DNA from: Polynucleobacter sp. UB-Tiil-W10
Lineage (GTDB): Bacteria > Pseudomonadota > Gammaproteobacteria > Burkholderiales > Burkholderiaceae
Direction: 5' to 3'
NCBI RefSeq assembly: GCF_018881605.1
Contig: NZ_JACVPZ010000001.1
Coordinates: 310,001-374,000 of the forward strand
Length of the DNA stretch: 64,000 nt
Made by a program: the position numbers and the translations under genes. The notes under the pieces were generated by a model, which saw only the letters and a program-made list of their open reading frames with translations, was not told where the DNA came from and made no database searches. Shown here in pieces: positions 34,822-44,821 of the stretch. Position 1 is the first letter of the stretch, and the number at the start of each line of letters is the position of its first letter.

Positions 34822-36609
34822 TTAAAACTGCTCCACTTCAAGAGCGTTGGTAGAGTAGCCACTTTCCACAATCGAAGTAGCAAGGGCCTGAGTCTGAGGC
34901 ATAAGATTCTCAGCAAAGAAACGCGCTGTCGCAATCTTTGCATCATAGAATTTTGGATCACCATCACGCAAACGTTCCGAAGCTAAAAGTGCTCTAGCCA
35001 TTTGCCAGCCACCCAGCACTAAGCCAGATAAGCGTAAGTAGGCAAAGCTACCAGCATAGACAGCCTTGATGTCAGTCTTTGCATTCGCCACAATGTAAGC
35101 AACTGCTTGTTCAAATGCAGTACGTGCCAAAGTAAGTTGTTTAAGCACTGCTTTAGCATCATCACTTCCACTTGCGGCCAAGTCTTTTTCTGTAGCGGCG
35201 ATTCTTTGGGAAAGCTCTTTTGCAATTGCTCCACCATCACGTACTGTTTTTCTGCCAACCAAGTCATTCGCCTGTATTGCGGTGGTACCTTCATAAATCG
35301 TCAAGATGCGGGCATCACGGTAGTGTTGTGCTGCGCCAGTTTCTTCAATAAAACCCATGCCGCCGTGAACTTGAACGCCTAAGCTAGCCACTTCAATCGA
35401 CATTTCGGTAGAGAAGCCTTTGACGATGGGGACTAAAAATTCATATATCGCTTGATTCGTTTTGCGAACAGCTTCATCAGGAGCAGCATGCTGCGCGTCG
35501 TATGCAGAAGCGGCATAGTAAGCTAATGCGCGAGATGCTTCTGTGTAGGCGCGCATTGTCATGAGCATGCGCTTCACATCAGGTTGATGAATAATCGCTA
35601 CTGGCCCAGGTGAACCCGCTAAGTCACGACTTTGTACGCGATCTTTAGCGTACTGAACCGCCTTTTGATAGGCACGTTCTGCTACAGCAATACCTTGCAT
35701 GCCTACCGCAAAACGAGCGGCATTCATCATCACGAACATGTATTCAAGACCGCGGTTTTCTTCACCAACTAAGTAGCCAATTGCACCGCCATGATCACCA
35801 AATTGCAGAACGGCTGTTGGACTCGCTTTAATACCCAGCTTATGTTCAATCGAAACACAATGAACATCATTACGCTCACCCAATGAACCATCGGCATTCA
35901 CCAAGAACTTAGGCACTACAAACAAGGAAATTCCTTTTACACCCTCTGGCGCATCAGGCGTTCTTGCCAGCACTAAATGGATAATATTCTTAGCCATATC
36001 GTGCTCACCATAGGTGATGTAAATTTTGGTGCCAAAGATCTTGTAGGTTCCATCGCCCTCAGGAACAGCACGTGAGCGAACCATCGATAAGTCGGAGCCA
36101 GCTTGTGGCTCAGTCAAACACATAGAGCCAGTCCACTCTCCTGAAATCATCTTCGGAACATATTGTGTCTGTAGTTCTGGGCTCGCAGCAGTGAGAAGTG
36201 CTTCGATAGCACCATCCGTTAGCATTGGGCATAAAGCAAATGACAGGCTAGCTGAGTGAACCATTTCAAAGCAAGCAGTAGCAATCAGCTTTGGTAGGCC
36301 TTGACCACCGAATTCAGAGGGATGTACGACGCCTTGCCAACCAGCTGCTGCAAATTGTTCAAACGCCTCCTTAAAACCTGGCGTAGTTGTAACTACCCCA
36401 TCTTTTAAGGAGCTAGGTTTTTGATCGCCAACCCAGTTGAGAGGCGCAACTACATCTTGATTAAATTTAGCCGACTCTTCCAAAATTGCAGGCGCTAAAT
36501 CTACATCTGCACCAGCTTCAGCGTATGAAGGATAGGCAACGACATCTGAGAGCCCAGCTAATTCATTCATTACAAACAGCATATCTTTCACTGGGGCTAC
36601 GTATGGCAT
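34822..36609 (-). CDS. Acyl-CoA dehydrogenase, large (DmdC-like) type
   Basis: The 595-residue enzyme has the three ACAD domains and a longer C-terminal domain. Catalytic Glu lies in ILTIYEGTTAIQANDLVGRK in part (TIYEGTTAIQANDL). FAD site marks are CLTEPQAGSD and TKIYITYGEHD. The length and GVQVHGGMGFIEETGAAQHY pattern match the family of 3-methylmercaptopropionyl-CoA dehydrogenase (DmdC) and long-chain acyl-CoA dehydrogenases. It oxidises an acyl-CoA to the 2-enoyl-CoA and passes electrons to ETF, whose genes lie next to it. The precise acyl chain is unknown. Confidence 0.92.
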   Translation of the reverse strand: MPYVAPVKDMLFVMNELAGLSDVVAYPSYAEAGADVDLAPAILEESAKFNQDVVAPLNWVGDQKPSSLKDGVVTTTPGFKEAFEQFAAAGWQGVVHPSEFGGQGLPKLIATACFEMVHSASLSFALCPMLTDGAIEALLTAASPELQTQYVPKMISGEWTGSMCLTEPQAGSDLSMVRSRAVPEGDGTYKIFGTKIYITYGEHDMAKNIIHLVLARTPDAPEGVKGISLFVVPKFLVNADGSLGERNDVHCVSIEHKLGIKASPTAVLQFGDHGGAIGYLVGEENRGLEYMFVMMNAARFAVGMQGIAVAERAYQKAVQYAKDRVQSRDLAGSPGPVAIIHQPDVKRMLMTMRAYTEASRALAYYAASAYDAQHAAPDEAVRKTNQAIYEFLVPIVKGFSTEMSIEVASLGVQVHGGMGFIEETGAAQHYRDARILTIYEGTTAIQANDLVGRKTVRDGGAIAKELSQRIAATEKDLAASGSDDAKAVLKQLTLARTAFEQAVAYIVANAKTDIKAVYAGSFAYLRLSGLVLGGWQMARALLASERLRDGDPKFYDAKIATARFFAENLMPQTQALATSIVESGYSTNALEVEQF

Positions 36610-36645
36610 TCCAACTCCTCTTTATTCAGCTTGATACTTCATTAA

Positions 36646-37581
36646 TCAACTAAGTGCTTTTGTTAATTCGGGTACGGCAGTATTCAGATCAGCCACAAGA
36701 CCATAATCAGCAACACTAAAGATAGGCGCTTCCGGGTCTTTATTAATTGCAACAATGACTTTGGAATCTTTCATGCCTGCCAAATGCTGGATAGCACCAG
36801 AGATACCAACAGCAATGTAGAGTTGTGGGGCCACAATCTTGCCAGTTTGTCCTACTTGATAGTCGTTTGGCACGTAGCCTGCATCTACTGCAGCACGCGA
36901 GGCACCTAAAGCAGCGCCTAACTTATCAGCCAATGGCGCAATGAGCTCCTGATACTTTTCACCAGAGCCCAAGCCACGTCCACCAGAAACAATAATCTTG
37001 GCAGCAGTCAGCTCTGGACGATCAGATTTAGTGAGCTCACGACCAACAAAAGATGACTGTGCTTTGCTATCAGCGGCAGCTGCTTTTTCTACAGCAGCTG
37101 AACCACCAGTAGCAGCCACTGGATCAAAACCAGTGGTGCGTACGGTAATCACCTTGATTGGATCGCCACTTTGCACAGTCGCAATAGCATTACCCGCATA
37201 GATCGGACGCTCAAAAGTATCAGCAGAGATCACTTTGGTAATGTCAGATAACTGAGCCACATCTAACTTAGCAGCAACGCGTGGCAATACGTTCTTCCCA
37301 TTAGCGGTTGCAGGGGCAAGGATATGGCTGTAGTTGCTTGCAATAGAGAGAATTTGCGCAGCCAAAGGTTCAGCCAATTGATCAGCTAGATTAGCCGCAT
37401 CAATTTGAATCACCTTACGTACGCCTGCAATTTGAGCTGCTGCAGCTGCGGCAGCATCAGAACCGCTACCAGCAACGAACACATCCACCTCTGGAGAGCA
37501 TTGCAAAGCAGCTGCTACAGCATTTAGTGTTGCTGCCTTTAAAGATTGATTGTCGTGTTCAGCAATAACAAGTGCGGCCAT
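36646..37581 (-). CDS. etfA: Electron transfer flavoprotein subunit alpha
   Basis: The 311-residue subunit holds the FAD. C-terminal motif [19 protein letters not shown] in part ([12 protein letters not shown]), [22 protein letters not shown] in part and [20 protein letters not shown] in part identify it. It forms a dimer with EtfB and carries electrons from acyl-CoA dehydrogenases to the quinone pool. Its ATG directly abuts the etfB stop, and it precedes the dehydrogenase gene by 36 bases. Confidence 0.96.
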   Translation of the reverse strand: MAALVIAEHDNQSLKAATLNAVAAALQCSPEVDVFVAGSGSDAAAAAAAQIAGVRKVIQIDAANLADQLAEPLAAQILSIASNYSHILAPATANGKNVLPRVAAKLDVAQLSDITKVISADTFERPIYAGNAIATVQSGDPIKVITVRTTGFDPVAATGGSAAVEKAAAADSKAQSSFVGRELTKSDRPELTAAKIIVSGGRGLGSGEKYQELIAPLADKLGAALGASRAAVDAGYVPNDYQVGQTGKIVAPQLYIAVGISGAIQHLAGMKDSKVIVAINKDPEAPIFSVADYGLVADLNTAVPELTKALS

Positions 37582-38331
37582 TTAGATCACCTTCGCTTCA
37601 TTTTTGAGTTTTTCTACAAGGGCTGCTACATCAGCAACCATTACGCCAGCAGAGCGCTTAGGGGGCTCTTCGACTTTGAGTGTTTTGAGACGTGGGGCAA
37701 TATCTACGCCCAAGTCCTCTGGTTTAACAATATCAATGGTTTTTTTCTTGGCCTTCATGATGTTAGGCAAAGTCACATAACGCGGCTCATTCAAACGCAA
37801 GTCAGTAGTAATCACCGCCGGCAAAGACAGGGCAATCGTTTCTAGACCACCGTCGACTTCGCGAGTAACGGTTGCCTTACCATCCGCAATAACAACCTTC
37901 GACGCAAACGTCGCCTGCGGAACATCCATTAGGCTTGCTAACATTTGACCAGTTTGGTTGCTATCGTCGTCAATCGCTTGCTTTCCTAGGATGATGATTT
38001 GCGCTTGCTCTTTATCAGAGAGCGCTTTGAGAATCTTCGCAACTGCTAAAGGCTGTAAGTCCGCATCGGATTCCACAAGGATTGCACGGTCTGCGCCAAT
38101 TGCTAATGCAGTACGCAGAGTTTCTTGACACTGTGTTGCGCCAGCAGTCACTACAACTATCTCAGTTGCCACACCCGCCTCTTTTAAGCGCACCGCTTCT
38201 TCTACTGCAATCTCATCAAAAGGGTTCATGCTCATTTTGACATTTGCCAAATCAACGCCAGAGTTATCCGATTTCACCCGAATTTTGACGTTGTAATCGA
38301 CTACGCGCTTTACAGCTACTAAGATTTTCAT
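37582..38331 (-). CDS. etfB: Electron transfer flavoprotein subunit beta
   Basis: The 249-residue subunit has [19 protein letters not shown] in part, [19 protein letters not shown] in part, and [20 protein letters not shown] in part, the typical AMP-binding recognition-loop signature. The ATG at 38331 is preferred to a TTG six bases upstream. It is paired with EtfA. Confidence 0.95.
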   Translation of the reverse strand: MKILVAVKRVVDYNVKIRVKSDNSGVDLANVKMSMNPFDEIAVEEAVRLKEAGVATEIVVVTAGATQCQETLRTALAIGADRAILVESDADLQPLAVAKILKALSDKEQAQIIILGKQAIDDDSNQTGQMLASLMDVPQATFASKVVIADGKATVTREVDGGLETIALSLPAVITTDLRLNEPRYVTLPNIMKAKKKTIDIVKPEDLGVDIAPRLKTLKVEEPPKRSAGVMVADVAALVEKLKNEAKVI

Positions 38332-38386
38332 TTGCAATTCTCAATAATGGTTAACGATCTATTTTATCCGCCCTCAAGACCTAGCT

Positions 38387-40039
38387 CTAGACATCAATAG
38401 CGGTGGCAGATCCAGCCTGCTTACGCAACTCAAACTTCTGAATTTTGCCAGTCGAGGTCTTTGGTAGCTCACAGAACACAATGGCTTTGGGAACCTTAAA
38501 GCCAGCCAAATGCTGCTTGCAGTGGGCAATAATTTCCTCGGCCGTCACTTCTGAGCCCGGTTTAATTTCCAGGAAAGCGCAAGGCGTTTCACCCCACTTG
38601 GGATCGGGCTTGGCAACAACTGCAGCAGCATTAATTGCTGGGTGGCGATAGAGTACATCTTCAACTTCTACAGAGGAGATATTTTCCCCTCCAGAAATAA
38701 TGATGTCTTTACTGCGATCCTTCATCTTCACATAACCATCTGGGTTCATCACAGCCAAGTCGCCCGAGTGGAACCAGCCACCCTCAAAAGACTCTTTGGT
38801 TGCTTTGTCATTCTTTAAGTAACCCTTCATGGCAATGTTGCCCTTGAACATAATTTCGCCCATGGTTTCACCATCAGCTGGAACTGGCTGCATTGTTTCT
38901 GGATCTAAAACGGCAATCGCTTGTTGCAGGTGATAACGCACACCTTGGCGAGCATTTAAACGAGCACGCTCACCGATATCTACATCATTCCATTCATCTT
39001 GTTTGACGCACACAGCTGCCGGACCATAGGTTTCAGTTAAACCATAGACATGAGTTAAATCAAATCCTAACTTTTCCATACCTTCAATAATGGAGGCGGG
39101 GGGAGCAGCGCCTGCAATCAAACCTTTGACGCCGGTGGGGACACCTAGCTTCATCTCATCTGGCGCATTGACCAATAAGTTATGCACAATAGGCGCTGCG
39201 CAGTAATGAGTCACGCCATGCTCTTTGATAGCAGCAAAAATATGTTGCGCATCTACCCGACGTAAACACACATTGACGCCAGCGCGAGCAGCGATCGTCC
39301 ACGGGAAACACCAGCCATTGCAATGGAACATTGGCAGTGTCCAGAGATAGATGGGATGCTTATTAATATCCCAGTCCAGCACATTTGAAACGGCATTGAT
39401 TGCAGCGCCTCGATGGTGATACACCACGCCCTTGGGGTTACCAGTAGTGCCAGAGGTGTAGTTCAAGCAAATTGCTTGCCACTCGTCCACAGGTACCTGC
39501 CATGCATAATTGGGATCGCCTTCAGAAAGCAATTTCTCATAAGTGAGAGTTCCCAACTTCTCACCCGGCACATCAAATTCTTTTTCCTCAACATCAATTA
39601 CTACAAAATCACGGCCAGAATCTTTCTTAGCAATCTCGAGGGCTTTTTTCATCACCCCTGAAAACTCAGGATCAACAATGACTACTTTTGCTTCGCCATG
39701 ATTCAGCATAAAAGCAACTGACTCTGCATCCAAACGCGTATTGAGTGCATTTAACACTGCGCCCGCCATGGGGATACCAAAGTGCGCCTCTACCATTGGA
39801 GGGGTATTGGGCAACATCACTGCAACCGTATCACCCAAACCAATGCCATGCTTTTGCAAAGCGCTGGCCAAGCGACGGCAACGCTCATAAGTTTGCCTCC
39901 AAGACTGACGCAACTTCCCATGAATAATGGCAGTTTTATTGGGATAGACTTCTGCCGAGCGCTCTAAAAATAAGAGCGGCGTAATTGGGGTGTAGTTGGC
40001 TGGATTACGATCCAAACCTTGTTCATAAATATTTGCCAT
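38387..40039 (-). CDS. Acyl-CoA synthetase (AMP-binding, DmdB-like)
   Basis: The 550-residue enzyme of the ANL family has NYTSGTTGNPKGVVYHHR (the P-loop), YGLTETYGPAA, GWFHSGDLA, DRSKDIIISGGENISSVEVE in part and the C-terminal lysine in PKTSTGKIQKFELR. It activates a short- or medium-chain carboxylic acid with ATP and CoA. The sequence fits the DmdB group (3-methylmercaptopropionate-CoA ligase) and other short-chain ligases. It lies upstream of etfB, etfA and a DmdC-like dehydrogenase on one strand, so the four probably oxidise one acid. Confidence 0.9.
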   Translation of the reverse strand: MANIYEQGLDRNPANYTPITPLLFLERSAEVYPNKTAIIHGKLRQSWRQTYERCRRLASALQKHGIGLGDTVAVMLPNTPPMVEAHFGIPMAGAVLNALNTRLDAESVAFMLNHGEAKVVIVDPEFSGVMKKALEIAKKDSGRDFVVIDVEEKEFDVPGEKLGTLTYEKLLSEGDPNYAWQVPVDEWQAICLNYTSGTTGNPKGVVYHHRGAAINAVSNVLDWDINKHPIYLWTLPMFHCNGWCFPWTIAARAGVNVCLRRVDAQHIFAAIKEHGVTHYCAAPIVHNLLVNAPDEMKLGVPTGVKGLIAGAAPPASIIEGMEKLGFDLTHVYGLTETYGPAAVCVKQDEWNDVDIGERARLNARQGVRYHLQQAIAVLDPETMQPVPADGETMGEIMFKGNIAMKGYLKNDKATKESFEGGWFHSGDLAVMNPDGYVKMKDRSKDIIISGGENISSVEVEDVLYRHPAINAAAVVAKPDPKWGETPCAFLEIKPGSEVTAEEIIAHCKQHLAGFKVPKAIVFCELPKTSTGKIQKFELRKQAGSATAIDV

Positions 40040-40077
40040 CTTCAGCTTTCGATTTCAGTTTTACTAAACGTGATTTA

Positions 40078-40998
40078 TTAAATATCTGCCAATGCCTTAA
40101 TGTGGGCCACAACGCTGCGACCAAGCGCAGAAAGGTTATAACCCCCTTCCAAGCAACTCACAATGCGCCCTTGCGCATAATCATTAGCAATCACTTTTAG
40201 GCGATTGGTGATCCAAGCGTAGTCGTCCTCCACTAAACCCATCTGACCTAAATCGTCTTCTCGGTGAGCGTCAAAGCCCGCTGAAATAATAAGCAATTCA
40301 GGCTCAAAATTACGCAAGGCAGGCAACCATCGCTCTTCTACGATCGAGCGCACTACATCACCACGAGTAGCCGCAGGTAATGGCACATTCACCATATTGG
40401 TCGCGTGATCAAGTCCGCTATATGGGTAGAAAGGATGTTGAAAGAAGCTACACATCAAGACATTAGGGTCGTTGAAAAAAGCGGCTTCCGTACCGTTGCC
40501 ATGATGTACATCAAAATCAATAATAGCGACGCGCTCAATGCCATAGGTTTCCATGGCATATCTTGCCGCAATAGCTACGTTATCAAATACGCAAAAACCC
40601 ATAGAGCGAGTTGGCTCTGCATGATGTCCCGGGGGTCTTACTGCACAAAAAACATTCTCAACCTCGCCTTTCATGACGGCATCTACACCTGCAATTGCGG
40701 CACCAGCAGCCCTGAGTGAAGCTCTATAGGTATGGGGATTCATGATGGTGTCGCCATCGAGCATGAAATACCCGCTCTCAGGAGCACGATCCCGCACGAA
40801 AGAAACATGGTCAGGACTATGCACCAACTCAAGTTGATCCTCAGTTGCTAATGGCGCATCCAAATGATGTAAAAAACGATCGACGCCACTGCGTATCAGT
40901 TGGTCATTAATCGCCTGAATTCGTTCTGGACACTCTGGATGATGGCTTCCCATCTCATGTTTCAGAAAGTCTGGATGAGTTATGTATCCTGTTGTCAT
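40078..40998 (-). CDS. Histone-deacetylase family protein
   Basis: The 306-residue hydrolase has the zinc site of class II HDAC-like enzymes: RPPGHHAEP, FDVHHGNGTEAAF, and SAGFDAHREDDLGQM with the metal Asp. Bacterial members remove acetyl groups from polyamines, acetoin-pathway proteins or unknown targets. The gene lies 38 bases upstream of the acyl-CoA synthetase, on the same strand, and is divergent from mltB. Confidence 0.92.
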   Translation of the reverse strand: MTTGYITHPDFLKHEMGSHHPECPERIQAINDQLIRSGVDRFLHHLDAPLATEDQLELVHSPDHVSFVRDRAPESGYFMLDGDTIMNPHTYRASLRAAGAAIAGVDAVMKGEVENVFCAVRPPGHHAEPTRSMGFCVFDNVAIAARYAMETYGIERVAIIDFDVHHGNGTEAAFFNDPNVLMCSFFQHPFYPYSGLDHATNMVNVPLPAATRGDVVRSIVEERWLPALRNFEPELLIISAGFDAHREDDLGQMGLVEDDYAWITNRLKVIANDYAQGRIVSCLEGGYNLSALGRSVVAHIKALADI

Positions 40999-41081
40999 AA
41001 GCCAAAATCCTCAATAGCAAATTTATAATTTTTATAATCTGATAAAACGTGCTCAACATTCGAAAATCCAATACCCGCTGC

Positions 41082-42335
41082 ATGAACTTTCGCATCTCCT
41101 TCCTACTCTTTGCTCTTGCTCTGGCAGGGTGCTCTAGCGCCCCAACACAACCAAGCCAATCGCAACAGCCCATCGTAAACCAGACTGATGATGCACTCAC
41201 AGAGGCTCGCTTTAGCCAAAATCTCAATGACCTACTAGGGCAAGTCTCCCAGACCCAAGAAATCCCGCTCCCAGCGCTAGAAATGGGCTTCCTAGATGCT
41301 AAAACGGTTCCTTCAATTCGCAAATTGGTATTACCCCCATCGGGGACTTTTAAGAAAAATTGGCTGGTTTATCGTAAACGCTTTATAGAGCCCGTCCGCC
41401 TGAAGGCTGGCAAGGCCTTTTGGGATCAAAACCAGGCCTTTTTAAGCCAAGTTGAGCAGGAATCAGGGGTACCCGCTGAGATTATTGTGGCCATTATTGG
41501 CATCGAAACAATATATGGACGCCAAACCGGCAACTTCAGGGTTAAGGATGTTCTGTCTACCCTGGCCTTTAGCTACCCCGATACCCCCAATAAACCAGCT
41601 CGAGAGCAACTCTTCAAGGATCAACTCAAAGAACTGATTCTCATGTGCTGGACTGAAGCAGGCGGCAAATTGCCTTCTCAAAATAGTAGCCAAGGTGTTA
41701 ATGGCGCACGCTTTAGTGCCTGCCTGAATCAGAACAGCTCATATGCGGGCGCTATAGGCCTGCCACAGTTTATGCCCAGCAGTATTCGAAGCTTTGCGGT
41801 TGATGGCGATGGGGACGGACGCATCGATCTCAAACAAAGCCCAAAAGACGCCATTGCCAGTGTTGCTAACTTCATGAAAAAACATGGTTGGCAACCCGGT
41901 ATGCCGATTTCTTTTCCAGTGCAAGCTAACGCAATTAGTGAGGCAAAATTATTAGCAGATGGCGAGCCGCAACTGAAATACACAGTTCAGGAACTGATTG
42001 AAAAAGGCATCCTCACTAAGCAACAGGGCGACCTTCAAACTGGTGGTGTTGAACCTCAAAGCAAAGCTTTTATTGTTGACTTACCCTATCCCGATAAAGA
42101 TGGCTCAGACCAAGTGCAATATTTTGTAGGCTTGAATAACTTTCTGACGATTGTGCAATACAACCGGAGTTACTTTTATGCCCAAAGTGTTGCTGAGTTT
42201 GCGGAGGCCTTGGGTTATAGGAACCAAAGCGTAGTGCCAGTAGAAACTTCGAACAAAATCAATAGACCTACAGCAACCACTGAAAAATCTAAATCTAAGA
42301 AATCAAGCCCAAAGAAAAAGGCAAAGACCTCTTAA
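41082..42335 (+). CDS. mltB: Lytic murein transglycosylase B
   Basis: The 417-residue lipoprotein has the lipobox LAGC with Cys17 and an SLT_2 domain: VAIIGIETIYGRQTGNFRV in part, with the catalytic Glu in GIETIYG, GAIGLPQFMPSSIRSFAVDG in part, and DGDGRIDL. It cuts peptidoglycan glycan strands at the outer membrane, leaving 1,6-anhydro ends. It ends in a Lys/Ser-rich tail. I prefer ATG 41082, though a GTG at 41049 would add 11 residues. Overlaps cysM end by 4 bases. Confidence 0.9.
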   Translation: MNFRISFLLFALALAGCSSAPTQPSQSQQPIVNQTDDALTEARFSQNLNDLLGQVSQTQEIPLPALEMGFLDAKTVPSIRKLVLPPSGTFKKNWLVYRKRFIEPVRLKAGKAFWDQNQAFLSQVEQESGVPAEIIVAIIGIETIYGRQTGNFRVKDVLSTLAFSYPDTPNKPAREQLFKDQLKELILMCWTEAGGKLPSQNSSQGVNGARFSACLNQNSSYAGAIGLPQFMPSSIRSFAVDGDGDGRIDLKQSPKDAIASVANFMKKHGWQPGMPISFPVQANAISEAKLLADGEPQLKYTVQELIEKGILTKQQGDLQTGGVEPQSKAFIVDLPYPDKDGSDQVQYFVGLNNFLTIVQYNRSYFYAQSVAEFAEALGYRNQSVVPVETSNKINRPTATTEKSKSKKSSPKKKAKTS

Positions 42336-43243
42336 GCCGGAAATACTCCAGTAGATAGGTAGCGGTCACCACGATCGCAAACAATAAAGACGATCGTAGC
42401 GTTTTCAACTTGACGTGCAATCCGAAGGGCCACCACCAAAGCACCGCCGGCGGAGATGCCGCAGAAGATACCCTCTTCAGCCGCCAAGCGACGAGCCATT
42501 TCTTCTGCATCCGCTTGTGAAACGTACTCGATTAAATCAACTTTATCGCCCTGATAAATCTTAGGCAGATACTCAGGCGCCCACTTCCGAATACCTGGTA
42601 TCTGAGAGCCATCTTCTGGTTGTGCGCCAACAATCTGAATCGCGGGATTCATTGATTTGAGATAGGTAGACACCCCAGTGATGGTGCCGGTAGTACCCAT
42701 AGCAGAAACGAAATGCGTAATCTGTCCATCGGTATCACGCCAAATCTCAGGGCCAGTCGTTTCAATATGTGCCCTGGGATTATCTGGATTAGCAAATTGA
42801 TCAAGCAATCTGCCGCGACCTTCTCTTTGCAATTGCAATGCGTAATCTCGCGCAAATTCCATACCACCAGATGCTGCAGTCAAAATGAGTTCAGCGCCGT
42901 AAGCCGCCATACTTTGACGACGCTCAATGCTTTGATTTTCTGGCATCACCAAAATCATCTTATAGCCAAGCATAGCCGCAGTCATTGCTAAGGCAATGCC
43001 CGTATTACCGCTAGTCGCCTCGATTAAAGTGTCACCAGGTTTAATTTCACCGCGCTCTTGTGCGCGTGAGATCATCGACAGCGCAGGTCGGTCCTTTACC
43101 GACCCGGCTGGATTATTTCCTTCCAACTTACCTAAAATCACATTGTTACGATTCTCGTTTTCCAAACCAGGGATACGCTGTAAGCGCACCAAAGGCGTAT
43201 TGCCCACTGTTTGCGAAATAGTAAGGTAGGAAGGTTTGCTCAT
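42332..43243 (-). CDS. cysM: Cysteine synthase B
   Basis: The 303-residue PLP enzyme has GNNPAGSVKDRPALSMI with the PLP-binding Lys, EATSGNTGIALAMTAAMLG in part, and GAQPEDGSQIPGI. The short length and lack of a longer C-terminal part mark CysM rather than CysK. It makes cysteine from O-acetylserine and sulfide or thiosulfate in the cytoplasm. It is convergent with mltB. Confidence 0.93.
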   Translation of the reverse strand: MSKPSYLTISQTVGNTPLVRLQRIPGLENENRNNVILGKLEGNNPAGSVKDRPALSMISRAQERGEIKPGDTLIEATSGNTGIALAMTAAMLGYKMILVMPENQSIERRQSMAAYGAELILTAASGGMEFARDYALQLQREGRGRLLDQFANPDNPRAHIETTGPEIWRDTDGQITHFVSAMGTTGTITGVSTYLKSMNPAIQIVGAQPEDGSQIPGIRKWAPEYLPKIYQGDKVDLIEYVSQADAEEMARRLAAEEGIFCGISAGGALVVALRIARQVENATIVFIVCDRGDRYLSTGVFPA

Positions 43244-43284
43244 GAAGCCATTTTAGCCATAAGCAAGCCTATACACGAAAGGGT

Positions 43285-43713
43285 CTAATTTCTGCGCCCT
43301 GCTCCCGCACGTTCCTGCTGATTGCGAGGACTAGCTTGATTACGCGAATGGCGTCGACCAGATGCCCCGCCCTCTTTCTTTGTACGGCCATTCGGCTCCC
43401 GAAAAGAGCTTGGAGCCTCGATCGTTAAACCGTTGTCCACCATTTTTTCTACTGATTTCATGCCAATACCACGTACTCTCTTTTGCAGATCATTAGCATC
43501 CTGAAAATGCCCACCATCTAAACGCTCAGCAATAATGGTTTTTGCTTTAGATGGGCCAATCCCTTTGATGCTCTCAAGCTCGGTTTGAGTGGCAGTATTG
43601 ACGTTAATGGGTGAAGCATATGCCGCCCCAGCACTTGAAGCTAATACAGCGAATGTTAGAGCTGCAGCCCTAACTAGACTCCAGCATCTACCTAAATTTA
43701 AATTCCTCGTCAT
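43285..43713 (-). CDS. ComEA-like helix-hairpin-helix protein
   Basis: The 142-residue protein has a signal peptide ending near ASA/YAS, then a ComEA-type DNA-binding repeat: INVNTATQTELESIKGIGPSKA in part (VNTATQTELESIKGIGPSKA), followed by a second hairpin, RVRGIGMKSVEKM. The C-terminal 45 residues are basic and Gln/Arg-rich. In transformable bacteria ComEA binds DNA in the periplasm, so this could serve DNA uptake; other functions are possible. AGGAGAGAG precedes ATG 43713, and an earlier start would lie over the upstream terminator. Confidence 0.85.
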   Translation of the reverse strand: MTRNLNLGRCWSLVRAAALTFAVLASSAGAAYASPINVNTATQTELESIKGIGPSKAKTIIAERLDGGHFQDANDLQKRVRGIGMKSVEKMVDNGLTIEAPSSFREPNGRTKKEGGASGRRHSRNQASPRNQQERAGAGRRN

Positions 43714-43731
43714 GCTCTCTCCTGTAGTGAA

Positions 43732-43762
43732 TAAAAAATCCACGGGCACAAAGTGCGCGTGG
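43732..43762 (-). terminator. Terminator after rfaD
   Basis: On the minus strand the arms CCACG-GCAC and GTGC-CGTGG (one C-C mismatch) with a 3-base loop are followed by six T. It separates the rfaD operon from the ComEA-like gene. Confidence 0.8.
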
Positions 43763-43801
43763 ATCGTTTACAACGAAGAGAGGCTAATTCTGTTGACTGG
43801 C

Positions 43802-44821
43802 TTACAAGGGGTTGGCCAAGAAACCAGCATTGACCTCCAGCCACTCAATATATCTTCCTACGCCTTGCTCAACATTGAGGAAGGGCTCTGTATAGCCTGC
43901 AGCCCTAAGCTTAGTGAGATCCGCCTGAGTAAAACATTGATACTTCCCTTTGAGGGCATCTGGAAACGGAATGTACTCAATGGCTTTTTCTTTGACTAAT
44001 TCTTGCAGGCTTGCAGGTGCTGCTTTATCAAGCTTGCGCATCGCATTAGCCACCGCATGCGCCACATCATTGAAAGGTTGCGCACGACCACTACCTAAAT
44101 TGAATATGCCGCTAATTTCTGGATGGTCTAAAAAGAATAGATTTACCTTGACTACATCCTCAACCGAAACAAAGTCACGACTTTGCTCACCAGGACCATA
44201 GCCACCGTACTCACCAAAGAGTTTTACGTGGCCATTGGCTTTGTATTGGTGATATTGGTGAAAGGCTACGGACGCCATGCGACCCTTATGAGACTCGCGA
44301 GGACCATACACATTAAAGTAGCGGAAACCAACCACTTGAGCTGTGTTTGCTTTTTCTGCAAAACGCTTACGCATGACTTGATCAAACAAGAACTTAGAGT
44401 AACCATAAATATTGAGCGGCTTCTCGTGTTCGCGGCTTTCTACAAAAACTTCTGATCCGCCATAAGTAGCGGCTGATGAAGCGTAAAGCAACTGAACCTT
44501 TTGCTCTGTACAGATATCCAACAGATCCATGGTGTAACGATAGTTATTGGCCATCATGAAAATACCATCAGTTTCCATGGTGTCGGAACAAGCCCCCTCA
44601 TGGAAGACTGCCCGGACTTTACCAAAGCGACCACTTCTAAACGCCTCTAGAAACTCATCTTTATCAAGATAATCAATGATGTCTAAATCTGCGAGGTTCC
44701 GATACTTATCGGCAGGACGAAGATCATCTACAGCAATGATATTTTTTTCACCACGCGCATTGAGCGCCTGAACAATATTTGCGCCAATAAATCCTGCTGC
44801 GCCGGTTACGATAATAGTCAC
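43802..44821 (-). CDS. rfaD: ADP-L-glycero-D-manno-heptose 6-epimerase
   Basis: The 339-residue SDR enzyme has [12 protein letters not shown] for NAD(P) binding and the active-site [10 protein letters not shown] with Tyr and Lys, then [18 protein letters not shown] in part. It makes the heptose donor for the LPS inner core. The start codon is GTG and overlaps the rfaE1 stop by 4 bases. It is also called hldD or gmhD. Operon order here is ugd, rfaE1, rfaD. Confidence 0.95.
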   Translation of the reverse strand: MTIIVTGAAGFIGANIVQALNARGEKNIIAVDDLRPADKYRNLADLDIIDYLDKDEFLEAFRSGRFGKVRAVFHEGACSDTMETDGIFMMANNYRYTMDLLDICTEQKVQLLYASSAATYGGSEVFVESREHEKPLNIYGYSKFLFDQVMRKRFAEKANTAQVVGFRYFNVYGPRESHKGRMASVAFHQYHQYKANGHVKLFGEYGGYGPGEQSRDFVSVEDVVKVNLFFLDHPEISGIFNLGSGRAQPFNDVAHAVANAMRKLDKAAPASLQELVKEKAIEYIPFPDALKGKYQCFTQADLTKLRAAGYTEPFLNVEQGVGRYIEWLEVNAGFLANPL

